Positions 24,694 through 33,662 of a stretch of 64,000 nucleotides of DNA are shown piece after piece (position 1 is the first letter of the stretch; every line of letters starts with the position of its first letter). Source of the stretch: Methylobacterium sp. 2A. GTDB lineage: Bacteria > Pseudomonadota > Alphaproteobacteria > Rhizobiales > Beijerinckiaceae. The notes under the pieces are model-generated. The model did no database searches, was not told the DNA's origin, and worked only from the letters and a program-made list of their open reading frames with translations. The position numbers were made by a program, and so were the translations under genes. The stretch is from NCBI RefSeq assembly GCF_009806555.1, contig NZ_VUOK01000005.1, forward strand, positions 112,477 to 176,476, given 5' to 3'.

Positions 24694-27267
24694 ATGGAAT
24701 CCGATCCCCTCCTCCTGACCTGGCGTGCCGCGCGGCGTCTGCACGGGGCCGCGGTGGCCCTCACGGTCGGGATCGGCGCGCCACTCTGCGCGCTGGCTCT
24801 GCTGTGCCTGCGCGACCTCGTCGCGGTGCTGCCCCGCGACGAGGCGCCGGTGCTCGCCTTCCTGCGCCTCGCCGTGCCCCTGCAGGGCCGAGAGCTCGTC
24901 CTGGCGCCGGGCCTGCCGATGCGGCCGGCCGGGCTCGAACTCGCGGCCTTCCTGTGCATCGCCGCCTGCGCGGTGATCCTGGCGGGGCTCGGCTGGTGGG
25001 TGGCGCGCCTGTGCTTCAAGGCCCAGACCCGCGCCGCCGATACGGTGCGGGAGGGGGTCCTGCGGGCGATCCTCGACGCCCCGGCGGGCGCCCGGGACGA
25101 GGCGCGCAGCCTCGCCCGCCTCGTCGGCGAGGTGCTGGCGCGGGCCGACCGGCTGCTCGCCGCCGGCATCGTGCTGCCGGCGATGACGCTGGCCGCGCTG
25201 ATCCTGGCGCTGGGCTTCGCCGCCCTGGCGGCGCCCCGGCTGATCCCGGCCGCCATGGTCGGCCTCGGGGCGGTCGGCCTCGCCTACGGGCTGGTGCTGG
25301 AGCGCGCCCGGGACCGGCAGGAGCTGCGCCTGCGCACCAGCGCCCGCGCCGAGGAGAATCTGAACGACCTCGTGCGCCGCCTGCCGGCCGTGCGCAACCA
25401 CGGGGCGGCGGCCCTGGAACGGTCGCGCATCGCAGCCCGCGTGGTCGCGATGCGCGGCACCGTGGCGCGCGCCGAGGCGCGGCTGGCCTATGCAAGGGCG
25501 CCGGCGCTCGCCCTGGCGGTGATCCTGCCGGCGATCGCGGTGGGCACCGCCCTGTGGCGCACGACGGGACCCGGAGCGCCCCCGGCGCCGCCGGTCGATC
25601 CGGCGGCGCTCGTGGCCGCGGTCGGCGCCTTCGGCCTCGCGGGCTGGCTCGCCGCCATCTGCGCGCGGCTCTGGACGGTGCGCCGCGCCGTGCGCCCGCG
25701 CTTCCGCGACCTCGCCCGCATCATCGCCGCCCTCGAAGGCCGCCGGGCGCGGACCGGCGCGCCGGTGCCGCTGCCCCGCTCAGGCTGCCTGGCGACCCAG
25801 GGGGTCGGCGCCTTCGACCCGGTCACGGGCGAGCGGCTGACCGGGGTCGATGTCGCGGTGTCCATGCCGGGTCACGTGGCGATCACCGGCAGCCGCGGCA
25901 GCGGCGCCCGGGCGCTGGCGGCGGTGCTCGCCGGGCAGGTCGAGCCGACCGCCGGGACCGTCACCTACGGGGGCACGGACCTGCGCGCCTTCGACACCGC
26001 CGAACGCGCCCGCCGCATCGCCTTCGGGGCCGGCGAGGCGATCCTGATGGCGGGGTCGCTGCGCCAGAACCTGCTCTACGGGACCGACCCGGACCACGCC
26101 CCCGACGACATCGCCCTGGTCGGGCTCTGCCGCCTGACCGGGCTCGACGGCTTCGTGTACGCCCGCGGCCTGACCGGGCGGCTCGATCCCGCATCCCGGC
26201 CGAGCCTCGCGGCGGCGATCGTGTCGGCCCGCCGGACCATGCGCCAGGCGCTGGCCGCCGAGGAGGCCGAGCGCCTCGTCGAACCGTTCGATCCCGACCG
26301 CTACAACCATCAGGCGAGCATCGGCGAGAACATCCTGTTCGGCGAGCCGGTGGGGGGCGCCTTCGCGCCGCTGCGCTTCGCCCGCCATCCCTACCTGCGG
26401 GCGGTGCTGGAGGCGGAGGGTCTGGTGCGGCCGCTGACCGAGATCGGCCTGTCGGTCGCCCGCAGCACCGTGGAGATCTTCGCCGATCTGCCGAACGATC
26501 ACCCCCTGTTCGACGCCTACTCGCTGTTCCAGGCCGCGGAGCGGGGCTATTTCGAGGATCTCGTGGTGCGCCTGCCCGATGCCGCTGCCTTGCGCCGGGG
26601 GCCGGCGGGCCAGCGCGACCGGATGCGGCTGATCGGGCTCGCCCTGCGCTACAGCGAATCGCGCCACCGCTTCGGCCTGATCGACGCCGCCTTCGAGGAA
26701 CGGCTGGTCCAGGCCCGGCGCTCCTTCGCGCGGATGCTGCCGCCCCATCTCGCCGGCGCGGTGGTGTTTCACGATCCCCGCCGGGTCAACCCGGCCGCCA
26801 GCCTGGAGGAGAACCTGCTGTTCGGCCGGATCAGCCTGGGCGAGGCCAATGCCGAGCCGCGGGTGCGGGCGCTGGTGCGGCGCGTGCTCGCCGAGGAGGG
26901 GCTGGAGGCCGCGGTCTACGAACTCGGCTTCGACAGCAAGGTCGAGATCCAGCCCAGCACCGGCGCGCTGGCGGACGGCGCGATCAACGCCCGGGAACGG
27001 ATGGCGATCGAGCTGGTCCGCTGCCTCGCCCGGGACCCCGACATCCTGGTGGTCGCGATCTCCACCGAAGAGCGCAGGGAGGGCCTGCGCGACCGCCTCG
27101 CCGGCTTGAGGCAGGTGCGGGCCGGGCGCGGGCTGATCGTCTGCCTGCCCGGGGCCGGCGCGCTGGACGAGGCTGCCCCGTTCGACGCCGTGATCGCGGT
27201 GGAGAACAGCGCGGTGGTGGCGGCCGAGCCGGTGCGCGCGGAGGCGGAGCCCGTCGCGGTGGCGTGA
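24694..27267 (+). CDS. ABC-exporter-like protein lacking ATPase motifs
   Basis: An 857-residue protein with the fold order of an ABC exporter: about six helices in residues 15-330, then a long cytoplasmic part. The Walker A position reads GSRGSGAR (399-406), with alanine replacing the essential lysine. The signature position reads LADGA rather than LSGGQ, and the Walker B position reads ILVVAIST with neither aspartate nor glutamate. Three Q-loop-like repeats, QNLLYG (458), ENILFG (545) and ENLLFG (706), suggest multiplied half-domains. ATG 24694 has GGAG 6 bases upstream. ATP hydrolysis is very unlikely; role unknown. Confidence 0.7.
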   Translation: MESDPLLLTWRAARRLHGAAVALTVGIGAPLCALALLCLRDLVAVLPRDEAPVLAFLRLAVPLQGRELVLAPGLPMRPAGLELAAFLCIAACAVILAGLGWWVARLCFKAQTRAADTVREGVLRAILDAPAGARDEARSLARLVGEVLARADRLLAAGIVLPAMTLAALILALGFAALAAPRLIPAAMVGLGAVGLAYGLVLERARDRQELRLRTSARAEENLNDLVRRLPAVRNHGAAALERSRIAARVVAMRGTVARAEARLAYARAPALALAVILPAIAVGTALWRTTGPGAPPAPPVDPAALVAAVGAFGLAGWLAAICARLWTVRRAVRPRFRDLARIIAALEGRRARTGAPVPLPRSGCLATQGVGAFDPVTGERLTGVDVAVSMPGHVAITGSRGSGARALAAVLAGQVEPTAGTVTYGGTDLRAFDTAERARRIAFGAGEAILMAGSLRQNLLYGTDPDHAPDDIALVGLCRLTGLDGFVYARGLTGRLDPASRPSLAAAIVSARRTMRQALAAEEAERLVEPFDPDRYNHQASIGENILFGEPVGGAFAPLRFARHPYLRAVLEAEGLVRPLTEIGLSVARSTVEIFADLPNDHPLFDAYSLFQAAERGYFEDLVVRLPDAAALRRGPAGQRDRMRLIGLALRYSESRHRFGLIDAAFEERLVQARRSFARMLPPHLAGAVVFHDPRRVNPAASLEENLLFGRISLGEANAEPRVRALVRRVLAEEGLEAAVYELGFDSKVEIQPSTGALADGAINARERMAIELVRCLARDPDILVVAISTEERREGLRDRLAGLRQVRAGRGLIVCLPGAGALDEAAPFDAVIAVENSAVVAAEPVRAEAEPVAVA

Positions 27268-27379
27268 GGCGCGGATAGGCGCCGACCGCCCGCCGGACGG
27301 CCCGGGTCGGAACCCGACATCCTGATCGTGGTGGTCGGTTGCGGAGGCCGAACCCCTGTCGGCTTCGACGGAGCGCGTT

Positions 27380-28159
27380 CTAAGCCTTGGTGGCGAAGAG
27401 CATGTTGCCGCAGGCCAGTTCGGCGAAGCCCTCCGGCGACAATGCGTTGAGGAACTTCCACCAGAGCGGATCCTGCTGCGACATCGAGACGAGATCGCTC
27501 ACTCGCATCTGAGCGAATTCATGAAGCAGCTCGACATCGCCGGTGAGGCGGAGGTGATGGGCGAACCTGCCGAGCAGCCACTGAACGCTGTAGGCAGCCG
27601 TCTGATGGGCGCCGGTGAACGCGTGATCGACCGTGAAGCCCTCATCCTCGAAGATTGAGGTGAGCCCCTCGCGGGTCGCGTTGAAGAAGTGCGACGGGTA
27701 GCCGTGAACCGGTTGAAGGAAGGGCCAGTCGATGAAGACTTGTCCGCCGGGCTTCAGCATCCGACGCATCTCTTGCACGACAATCCAGGGCTGTCTGGTG
27801 TGCTCAAGGACAGCGAAGCAGCCGATGCCGCGCAGGGATTCGTCGCGGATCGGGTAACGGCAGTCCGGCGCAACGATCAGATCCGCGGAAACCGATGGAT
27901 AGACCTCAACATACAGAACATTATCCAGGGTGACGCTGCGCCTGCCGCAGCCTAGATCCATAAACAGATCGTCAGGCAAAGCCTTTGCCAGATTGTCGAA
28001 ACTGTCCACCGAGTGATTTGCACTCTCGGACGCATAATCATCCAGATTGAAATGCTTGTCCGTCGTAAATATTGGAAATGATGCCGAGTCATCAGCGTCG
28101 TATGGCGGCTTCAGAATATGACGGAAACGCTGAAATTTTTGTCGTCTGTCGATCGACAT
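27380..28159 (-). CDS. SAM-dependent methyltransferase, class I
   Basis: A 259-residue enzyme with motif I FMDLGCGRRS (about 66-75), motif IV-like GIGCFAVLEHTRQPW and MRRMLKPGGQVFIDWPF. The acceptor is unknown; such proteins occur in surface-polysaccharide and lipid pathways. The gene, especially its first half, is visibly richer in A/T than the neighbours and uses codons ending in A/T more often, a sign of horizontal transfer. It stands alone between two unrelated genes. Membership of the methyltransferase family is secure. Confidence 0.8.
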   Translation of the reverse strand: MSIDRRQKFQRFRHILKPPYDADDSASFPIFTTDKHFNLDDYASESANHSVDSFDNLAKALPDDLFMDLGCGRRSVTLDNVLYVEVYPSVSADLIVAPDCRYPIRDESLRGIGCFAVLEHTRQPWIVVQEMRRMLKPGGQVFIDWPFLQPVHGYPSHFFNATREGLTSIFEDEGFTVDHAFTGAHQTAAYSVQWLLGRFAHHLRLTGDVELLHEFAQMRVSDLVSMSQQDPLWWKFLNALSPEGFAELACGNMLFATKA

Positions 28160-28613
28160 AGACGCTTAACCTTCACGACACTGACGCATGAGCTTAAACG
28201 ATCCTTGGCTACACGGGATCGTGAGGCCTGTCGACGCGTTTTTCCCAACCTTCTGCTTGGAACGACACCCTGCGCGCCATAACGCCAGGCAGACGTCTGG
28301 GAACCGTTCACACGCGACGGGCTGGAAAGCCTTCCGGCGGTTGTTGCCCATGACCGATGCCGAGGGCGCCCGTCGGGCCGCAGCACGCCGCTCACCCAAG
28401 CGCCTCTCGCGTCCCGCACATCGTCCTTCAGCAAGCCGCGAGACCTCCCGGAACACCCGGGGATGGCGATCCATGCGCGAGACCAGCAGGGGCAGAGCGC
28501 GCGATCGCAGCGGCGCCCCAGGGCTGGCAGCCTCACGGATGCCGCATTACCGCGTCACGTCAGGCCGCCGCGCCCGTCCGGCGCCTTCCCGGCCGCGTCA
28601 GCCCGGACGGTTC
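28160..28613. other. Intergenic stretch without a supported gene
   Basis: The part next to the methyltransferase is AT-richer; the rest is GC-rich. Open frames in it lack start sites and motifs. It should include promoters for the flanking divergent genes, none of which was firmly located. Confidence 0.5.
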
Positions 28614-29804
28614 ATGCCTCGAACGCTCCCGATCACCTTCGCCGCCGGCCTCGCCCTCCTGACGCTCTCGGACCCCGCCGCCGCGCAGGCCGGCAAGGCC
28701 GAGGCGCCGATCCCGGCCGCGACGCTCGCGCTGATGGCCCAGAAGGGCGTCACGGCCGCGTCCCCGGTGCTGTTCCGAGCCTACAAGAAGGAATCGGAGA
28801 TCGAGGTCTGGAAGAAGGGCCCGGCGGGCTACGTCTTCCTCAAGTCCTTCCCGATCTGCCGCTGGTCCGGCCAGCTCGGCCCCAAGCGCAGGAGCGGCGA
28901 CCGGCAGACCCCGGAGGGATTCTACACGGTGCCGAAGCGCCAGATGAACCCGAACTCGCACTATTACCTGTCCTTCGACGTCGGCTACCCGAACGCCTAC
29001 GACCGGGCGCATGGCGGCACCGGCTCGGCCGTGATGGTCCACGGCATCTGCTCGTCGATGGGCTGCTTCGCCATGACCAACGGCACGGTCGGCGAGATCT
29101 ACGCCATCGCCCGCGACGCCCTGAAGGGCGGCCAGGCGGCGTTCCAGTTCCAATCCTACCCGTTCCGGATGACCGCCGAGAACATGGCCCGGCACCGGAC
29201 CGATCCGAACATCGCCTTCTGGCGCGAACTGAAGGCCGGATCCGACCGGTTCGAGGCGAGCCGCGAGGAGCTTCAGGTCTCGGTGGCGGCCGGCCGCTAC
29301 GCCTTCGCGCCGTCCAAGAACCCCGCGGTCGAGGCGGCCGTGGCGACCCGCCAGGCCGTCGAGGAGGCCCGGATCGCGGCGCTCGCCGAGGCGGGGGAGC
29401 CGGCCGTGCGCACCACCTATTCCGACGGGGGCCAGAACGCCTTCTGGGCGGCCTACACGGCCCGGGGCGGCGCGGTCGGCGACATCAGCCGGCCCGAGGC
29501 CCTGGCCTTCGCCGGGCAGGAGGTGGTGGTCGTGCCGGGTCACCGCGCCACGCGTCCGGTGCCGGAATCGGTCTGGAGCGCCTGGGTGGCGGAGTCCGCC
29601 CTGTCGCCCCGGCGGATGGTCGGCTTCGTCCCGGTCTACGCGCGCGCCGCGGATCCGTTCGGGGCGCTCAGTGGCCCGATCCCGACGCGTTACGGCGACG
29701 GCCTGCCCTCCTGGCTGACCGCCGGCCTCGGCGGACTCACCCTCGGCCACGCGAATCTCTCCGGTCCGATGACCGGTCTCATCGCGTCGGCAGAGACCCC
29801 GTGA
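28614..29804 (+). CDS. L,D-transpeptidase family protein (YafK-like, secreted)
   Basis: A 396-residue protein with a signal peptide (cleavage near PAAAQA-GK). The YkuD-type catalytic core covers about residues 70-190: RRSGDRQTPEGFYTV, then VMVHGICSSMGCFAMTN with the nucleophile C151 and the preceding histidine. These enzymes form 3-3 peptidoglycan links, attach lipoproteins or, for YafK-like members, release them. The long C-terminal half (about 200-396) has no motif I recognise. ATG 28614 directly starts the signal peptide. Confidence 0.85.
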   Translation: MPRTLPITFAAGLALLTLSDPAAAQAGKAEAPIPAATLALMAQKGVTAASPVLFRAYKKESEIEVWKKGPAGYVFLKSFPICRWSGQLGPKRRSGDRQTPEGFYTVPKRQMNPNSHYYLSFDVGYPNAYDRAHGGTGSAVMVHGICSSMGCFAMTNGTVGEIYAIARDALKGGQAAFQFQSYPFRMTAENMARHRTDPNIAFWRELKAGSDRFEASREELQVSVAAGRYAFAPSKNPAVEAAVATRQAVEEARIAALAEAGEPAVRTTYSDGGQNAFWAAYTARGGAVGDISRPEALAFAGQEVVVVPGHRATRPVPESVWSAWVAESALSPRRMVGFVPVYARAADPFGALSGPIPTRYGDGLPSWLTAGLGGLTLGHANLSGPMTGLIASAETP

Positions 29805-30009
29805 CGCGTGCAGGAGCCGGTCGCGCGGTCCCATTCGTGTGCGCAGACGCACATCACGGCGGCACGCGGCTCACCAATTCATGGTACGGCAGGGGACATG
29901 CGGTACTCATGAACCGTCGGCCTGCCGTAATCGTTGCACTCTTCCCGGAACGGCGACGGGGTTTCGATCGTAACCGATCGAGATCGACGTCCGCAGATTC
30001 GTGATCGCC

Positions 30010-30951
30010 ATGTCCAAATCGTGCGGGCCGACCGTTCAGGCGGCCAATCAGGACCTCGTACTGCGCTTCTGGGGCGTCCGCGGCTCGACTCCGGTCAGCG
30101 GCCCGCAATACGCCGAGTTCGGCGGCAGCACCCCCTGCCTCGAAGTGCGCTGCGGGGAGCGCCTGTTCATCGTGGATGCGGGCTCGGGGATCTACAACCT
30201 CGGCCAGGGCCACCGGACCGACCTGCCCCGGGAAGTCGACCTGCTGTTCAGCCACCTCCATCTCGACCACACGGCGGGTCTGCCGTTCTTCAAGCCCGCG
30301 GTGCACGACTGCGACCGGGTGATCAACACCTATTGCGGCAACCTCGGCGGCGAATCGGCCGGCCCGACGCTCGATCGCCTGTTCGCGCCGCCGCTCTTCC
30401 CGGTTACGCTCGACAAGCTGTGCTGCACCTTCAACCACCACGGCTTCGAGGCCGGCCAGCCCCTGACCTTCCCGGACGGCACGCGGGTCGACACGATCGC
30501 GCTGAACCACCCGCAGGGCTCGGTGGGCTACCGGTTCGAGCATGGCGGCCGGCGCCTGTGCCTGATCAGCGACATCGAGCACAGCGATCCCTGGCCCGAC
30601 CCGGCGCTCGCCGAGTTCGTCGCCGGGGCCGACCTGATGGTCTATGACGGCATGTTCACCGACGGCGAGTATCCGACCTGCCAGGGCTGGGGCCATTCCA
30701 CATGGCAGAAGGGCGTCGAGCTGGCGCAGATCGCGGGCGTGAAGGCCCTGGCCATCATCCACCTGCACCCGGCCCATTCCGACACGGCCCTGCGCGACAT
30801 GGAGGCCGATCTCCAGGCCGAGATGCCGACCGCCTTCATCGCCCGTGAATGCCAGAGCATCACGGTCGGCGCCCCCCGGACCGTGAGCCGCCGGGCCAAT
30901 GGCCGGCCCGCCGTGGCCCGCGAGGTGCGCCGCCGGGTCCGGGTCGCCTGA
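30010..30951 (+). CDS. Metallo-beta-lactamase-fold hydrolase
   Basis: A 313-residue cytoplasmic enzyme. The metal site HLHLDH is at residues 82-87 (SHLHLDHTAG), with further metal histidines in LNHPQGSVGYRF and WGHSTW and the aspartate in CLISDIEHSD. The start RFWGVRGSTPVSGPQYAEFGGSTPCLEV is typical of a group related to cyclic nucleotide and phosphodiester hydrolases. ATG 30010 is chosen; a GTG at 30001 is also in frame. The substrate is unknown. Confidence 0.85.
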   Translation: MSKSCGPTVQAANQDLVLRFWGVRGSTPVSGPQYAEFGGSTPCLEVRCGERLFIVDAGSGIYNLGQGHRTDLPREVDLLFSHLHLDHTAGLPFFKPAVHDCDRVINTYCGNLGGESAGPTLDRLFAPPLFPVTLDKLCCTFNHHGFEAGQPLTFPDGTRVDTIALNHPQGSVGYRFEHGGRRLCLISDIEHSDPWPDPALAEFVAGADLMVYDGMFTDGEYPTCQGWGHSTWQKGVELAQIAGVKALAIIHLHPAHSDTALRDMEADLQAEMPTAFIARECQSITVGAPRTVSRRANGRPAVAREVRRRVRVA

Positions 30952-30958
30952 TCGCGCC

Positions 30959-31165
30959 TCAGGCGGAGTGCCCCAGGGAGCGCGCCTTGCGGGCCTGGTT
31001 GTACCGGCCGAAGCCGAACAGCACGAACAGGGCGACGCCGATGGTCAGGATGCTCCAGCCGTAGTTGCTGACGAGCTGCGCGTCGATCGGGTGGCCGATC
31101 CAGCCGAGGGCGACGAGCAGTCCGAAGACGGCGATCGCCGCAGAGACGAGCATCCCGACAATCAT
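30959..31165 (-). CDS. Small two-helix membrane protein
   Basis: A 68-residue hydrophobic protein with two helices (MIVGMLVSAAIAVFGLLVALGWIG and VSNYGWSILTIGVALFVLFGFG) and a basic tail. I do not recognise the family. ATG 31165 has GGAG 8 bases upstream, which favours it over in-frame starts at 31198 and 31267. It is convergent with the preceding hydrolase gene, 7 bases away. Confidence 0.65.
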   Translation of the reverse strand: MIVGMLVSAAIAVFGLLVALGWIGHPIDAQLVSNYGWSILTIGVALFVLFGFGRYNQARKARSLGHSA

Positions 31166-31392
31166 CGCACCCACTCCGGTGAACCGCGCCCGTACCATCC
31201 GATGCGACGCGGAAGACCGGGGAAATGCGCGGAACCGGCAGCCGTTCCGTGCCGCCGGCGGAGCCATTCGCCATCAGGAAGCGGCCAAACCGCGATCTTC
31301 GCGCGGCGCCTGATTGCAACGCCCTCGGCCCCCGCTCTAAGTAGGCCCCGTTACGGCGCCCCGGGGCGCGTGCGGAGCCCGAGACCACGGCG

Positions 31393-32637
31393 ATGACCGG
31401 CCCAGACATCACGAACACGACCGCGAACGCGAACACGCCCCGGGACAGCAGTGCCGCTGCCCCGGTGACGCCGGGCCCGCTGCGCCCGCAGGATCAGCTC
31501 GTGACGATCTACGGCGGATCCGGCTTCCTGGGCCGGCACGTGGTCCGGGCGCTGGCCAAGCGCGGCTACCGGATCCGCGTCGCGGTGCGGCGGCCGGACC
31601 TCGCCCTGTTCCTGCAGCCCCTGGGACAGGTCAACCAGATCGTGGCCGTGCAGGCGAACCTGCGCTACCCCGACTCGGTGAACCGCGCCGCCGAACGCGC
31701 GGACGTGCTGATCAACCTCGTCGGCATCCTGCAGGAGACCGGATCCCAGAGCTTCGCGCGGCTGCAGGTCGACGGGGCCGAGACGATCGCCCGCGCGGCG
31801 GCCCGGCAGGGCGCCCGGATGATCCATGTCTCGGCGATCGGGGCGGACCCGGCCTCGCCGTCGCTCTATGCCCGCACCAAGGCCGAGGGCGAGGCGAAGG
31901 TCTTCGCCGCCTGCCCGGACGCGGTGGTGTTCCGGCCCTCGCTGCTCTTCGGGCCGGGCGACGGCTTCTTCAACCGCTTCGCGGGGCTCGCCCGGGCGCT
32001 CCCGGTCCTGCCGCTGGCCGGCGGCCAGTCGCGCTTCCAGCCGGCCTTCGTGGGGGACGTCGCCGAGGCGATCGCCCGCGCGGTCGACGGCACCGTGCCG
32101 GGTGGGAAGGTCTACGAGCTCGGCGGCCCGGAGGTCGGTACGCTGGAGCATTTCGTGCGCTACATGCTCAAGACCATCCGGCGCAAACGCGTCGTGGTCG
32201 ATCTGCCCCTGCCGGCCGCCAAGCTCCAGGCCCGGCTTCTCGAAATCGCCGACACCCTGACCTTCGGCCTCCTGCCCGACACGCTCAAGCTCACCCGCGA
32301 TCAGGTGATCCTGCTCCAGAACGACAATGTCGTCTCGGACAGCGCGAAGGCCGAGGGCCGCACCTTCGAGGGGCTCGGGATCATCCCGACCGCCGCCGAG
32401 GCGGTGGTGCCGGGCTACCTCTGGACCTACCGCAAGGCCGGCCAGTTCGCCACCGAGCGGGACCAGGAGCCCCTGTCCGAGGTGCCCGACACGATGGCAC
32501 CGCGGACGCTGGCGTCGAGCTCCCAGCATCGGCCTCAGACCGCCTCGGGTCCCGCGATCGGTGCCGATGCCGGCAGCTCGCCGGGCGGCCGCCAGGGGGG
32601 CATGGGGGTGCGCTGGGGCACCAGGAACCCGGCCTAG
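31393..32637 (+). CDS. NDUFA9-like NAD(P)-binding protein (atypical SDR)
   Basis: A 414-residue protein resembling the complex I accessory subunit NDUFA9. The dinucleotide motif GGSGFLGRH starts at residue 41. LINLVGIL, YARTKAEGE and VFRPSLLFGPGDGFFNRFA follow. Bacterial members are free-standing and linked to quinone or respiratory-complex biogenesis only by homology. The first 35 residues are threonine/asparagine-rich and the last 50 residues low-complexity. The next epimerase gene starts 48 bases later. Confidence 0.87.
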   Translation: MTGPDITNTTANANTPRDSSAAAPVTPGPLRPQDQLVTIYGGSGFLGRHVVRALAKRGYRIRVAVRRPDLALFLQPLGQVNQIVAVQANLRYPDSVNRAAERADVLINLVGILQETGSQSFARLQVDGAETIARAAARQGARMIHVSAIGADPASPSLYARTKAEGEAKVFAACPDAVVFRPSLLFGPGDGFFNRFAGLARALPVLPLAGGQSRFQPAFVGDVAEAIARAVDGTVPGGKVYELGGPEVGTLEHFVRYMLKTIRRKRVVVDLPLPAAKLQARLLEIADTLTFGLLPDTLKLTRDQVILLQNDNVVSDSAKAEGRTFEGLGIIPTAAEAVVPGYLWTYRKAGQFATERDQEPLSEVPDTMAPRTLASSSQHRPQTASGPAIGADAGSSPGGRQGGMGVRWGTRNPA

Positions 32638-32684
32638 ATGGTGAGCCGCATCGCGCCCGCGCCCCGCGCCGCCACGGCCAAGAC

Positions 32685-33650
32685 GTGAGGCGCATCCTCG
32701 TCACCGGGGCTGCCGGCTTCGTCGGCGGGCACGTCCTGCCGCTCCTGACGGCGGCGGGCGATCGCGTGGCGGGGATCGGCCGGGGCCGCGCGCCCCGGCT
32801 GCCGGCAGGCGTGACCTACGAGACCGTCGACCTCCTCGACGAGGCGGCGCTCGGCGGCTTCGTGGCCCGCTTCCGGCCGACCGAGATCCTGCATCTGGCG
32901 GGCCTCGCCTCGGTGGCGGATTCCGCGAGCGGCCCCGGGCAGACGTGGCGGGTGAACGTCAACGGCCTGATGAACCTCGTCGCCGCCGTCGAGGCGGTGC
33001 CGGGCTGCACGTTCTTCGATGTCAGCTCGGGGGAGGTCTACGGCAGCGCCTTCCTGGCCGGCCACGCCCTCACGGAGGCGGCCGAGCCGCTGCCGCGCAA
33101 CACCTACGCCCGGTCGAAATGGGTCGGCGAGCAGCTTCTGCGCGATCTCCTGCCCCGGATCGGCGTGAAGCTCGTGGTGCTGCGGCCGTTCAACCATATC
33201 GGCCCGGGCCAGGACGAGCGCTTCGTGGTGGCCTCCTTCGCGGGCCAGATCGCCCGGATCGAGGCCGGGCTGGTGCCGCCCTGCCTGGAGGTCGGCAACC
33301 TCTCCTCCCATCGCGACTTCCTCGACGTGGCCGACGTGGCGCAGGCCTATGCCGACCTGATCGGCCAGTCGGACTCGCTGATGGACGGCAGCGTGTTCAA
33401 CATCAGTTCCGGGCAGCCGCGCACGATCGCCAGCGTGCTCGAAGATCTGCGGGAACGGGCCCGCGTGCCCTTCGAGATCCGGGTCGCCCCGGAGCGGGTG
33501 CGCCCGGCCGAGATCCCGATCGCGGCCGGCGATGCCGGGCTTTTGCGCGCCATGACGGGCTGGCGGCCGCGGGTCGCCTGGGACGCGGCCGTGAACCGGG
33601 TGCTGGACGATGCCCGGGCGCGGCTGGCGGCCGCGCGCGACGATGGATGA
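32685..33650 (+). CDS. NAD-dependent epimerase/dehydratase (GDP-sugar reductase-like)
   Basis: A 321-residue extended short-chain dehydrogenase. The glycine motif GAAGFVG is at 8-14, the catalytic Y141-x3-K145 pair is in YARSK, and SSGEVYG precedes it. FNHIGPGQDERFVVASFAGQIARIE and SSHRDFLDVADVAQAY match GDP-6-deoxy-D-mannose reductase (Rmd) and GDP-mannose dehydratase relatives, which make deoxysugars for surface glycans. The start is a GTG at 32685. No other glycan genes are adjacent, so the exact sugar is uncertain. Confidence 0.82.
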   Translation: MRRILVTGAAGFVGGHVLPLLTAAGDRVAGIGRGRAPRLPAGVTYETVDLLDEAALGGFVARFRPTEILHLAGLASVADSASGPGQTWRVNVNGLMNLVAAVEAVPGCTFFDVSSGEVYGSAFLAGHALTEAAEPLPRNTYARSKWVGEQLLRDLLPRIGVKLVVLRPFNHIGPGQDERFVVASFAGQIARIEAGLVPPCLEVGNLSSHRDFLDVADVAQAYADLIGQSDSLMDGSVFNISSGQPRTIASVLEDLRERARVPFEIRVAPERVRPAEIPIAAGDAGLLRAMTGWRPRVAWDAAVNRVLDDARARLAAARDDG

Positions 33651-33662
33651 GGCGCGCCGTCC

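Noticed and set aside
31166..31260. EcfG-type promoter for the small membrane protein (GGAAC-N16-CATT on the minus strand)
   Set aside because: The -10 element differs at a conserved base, and the distance to the start is long.
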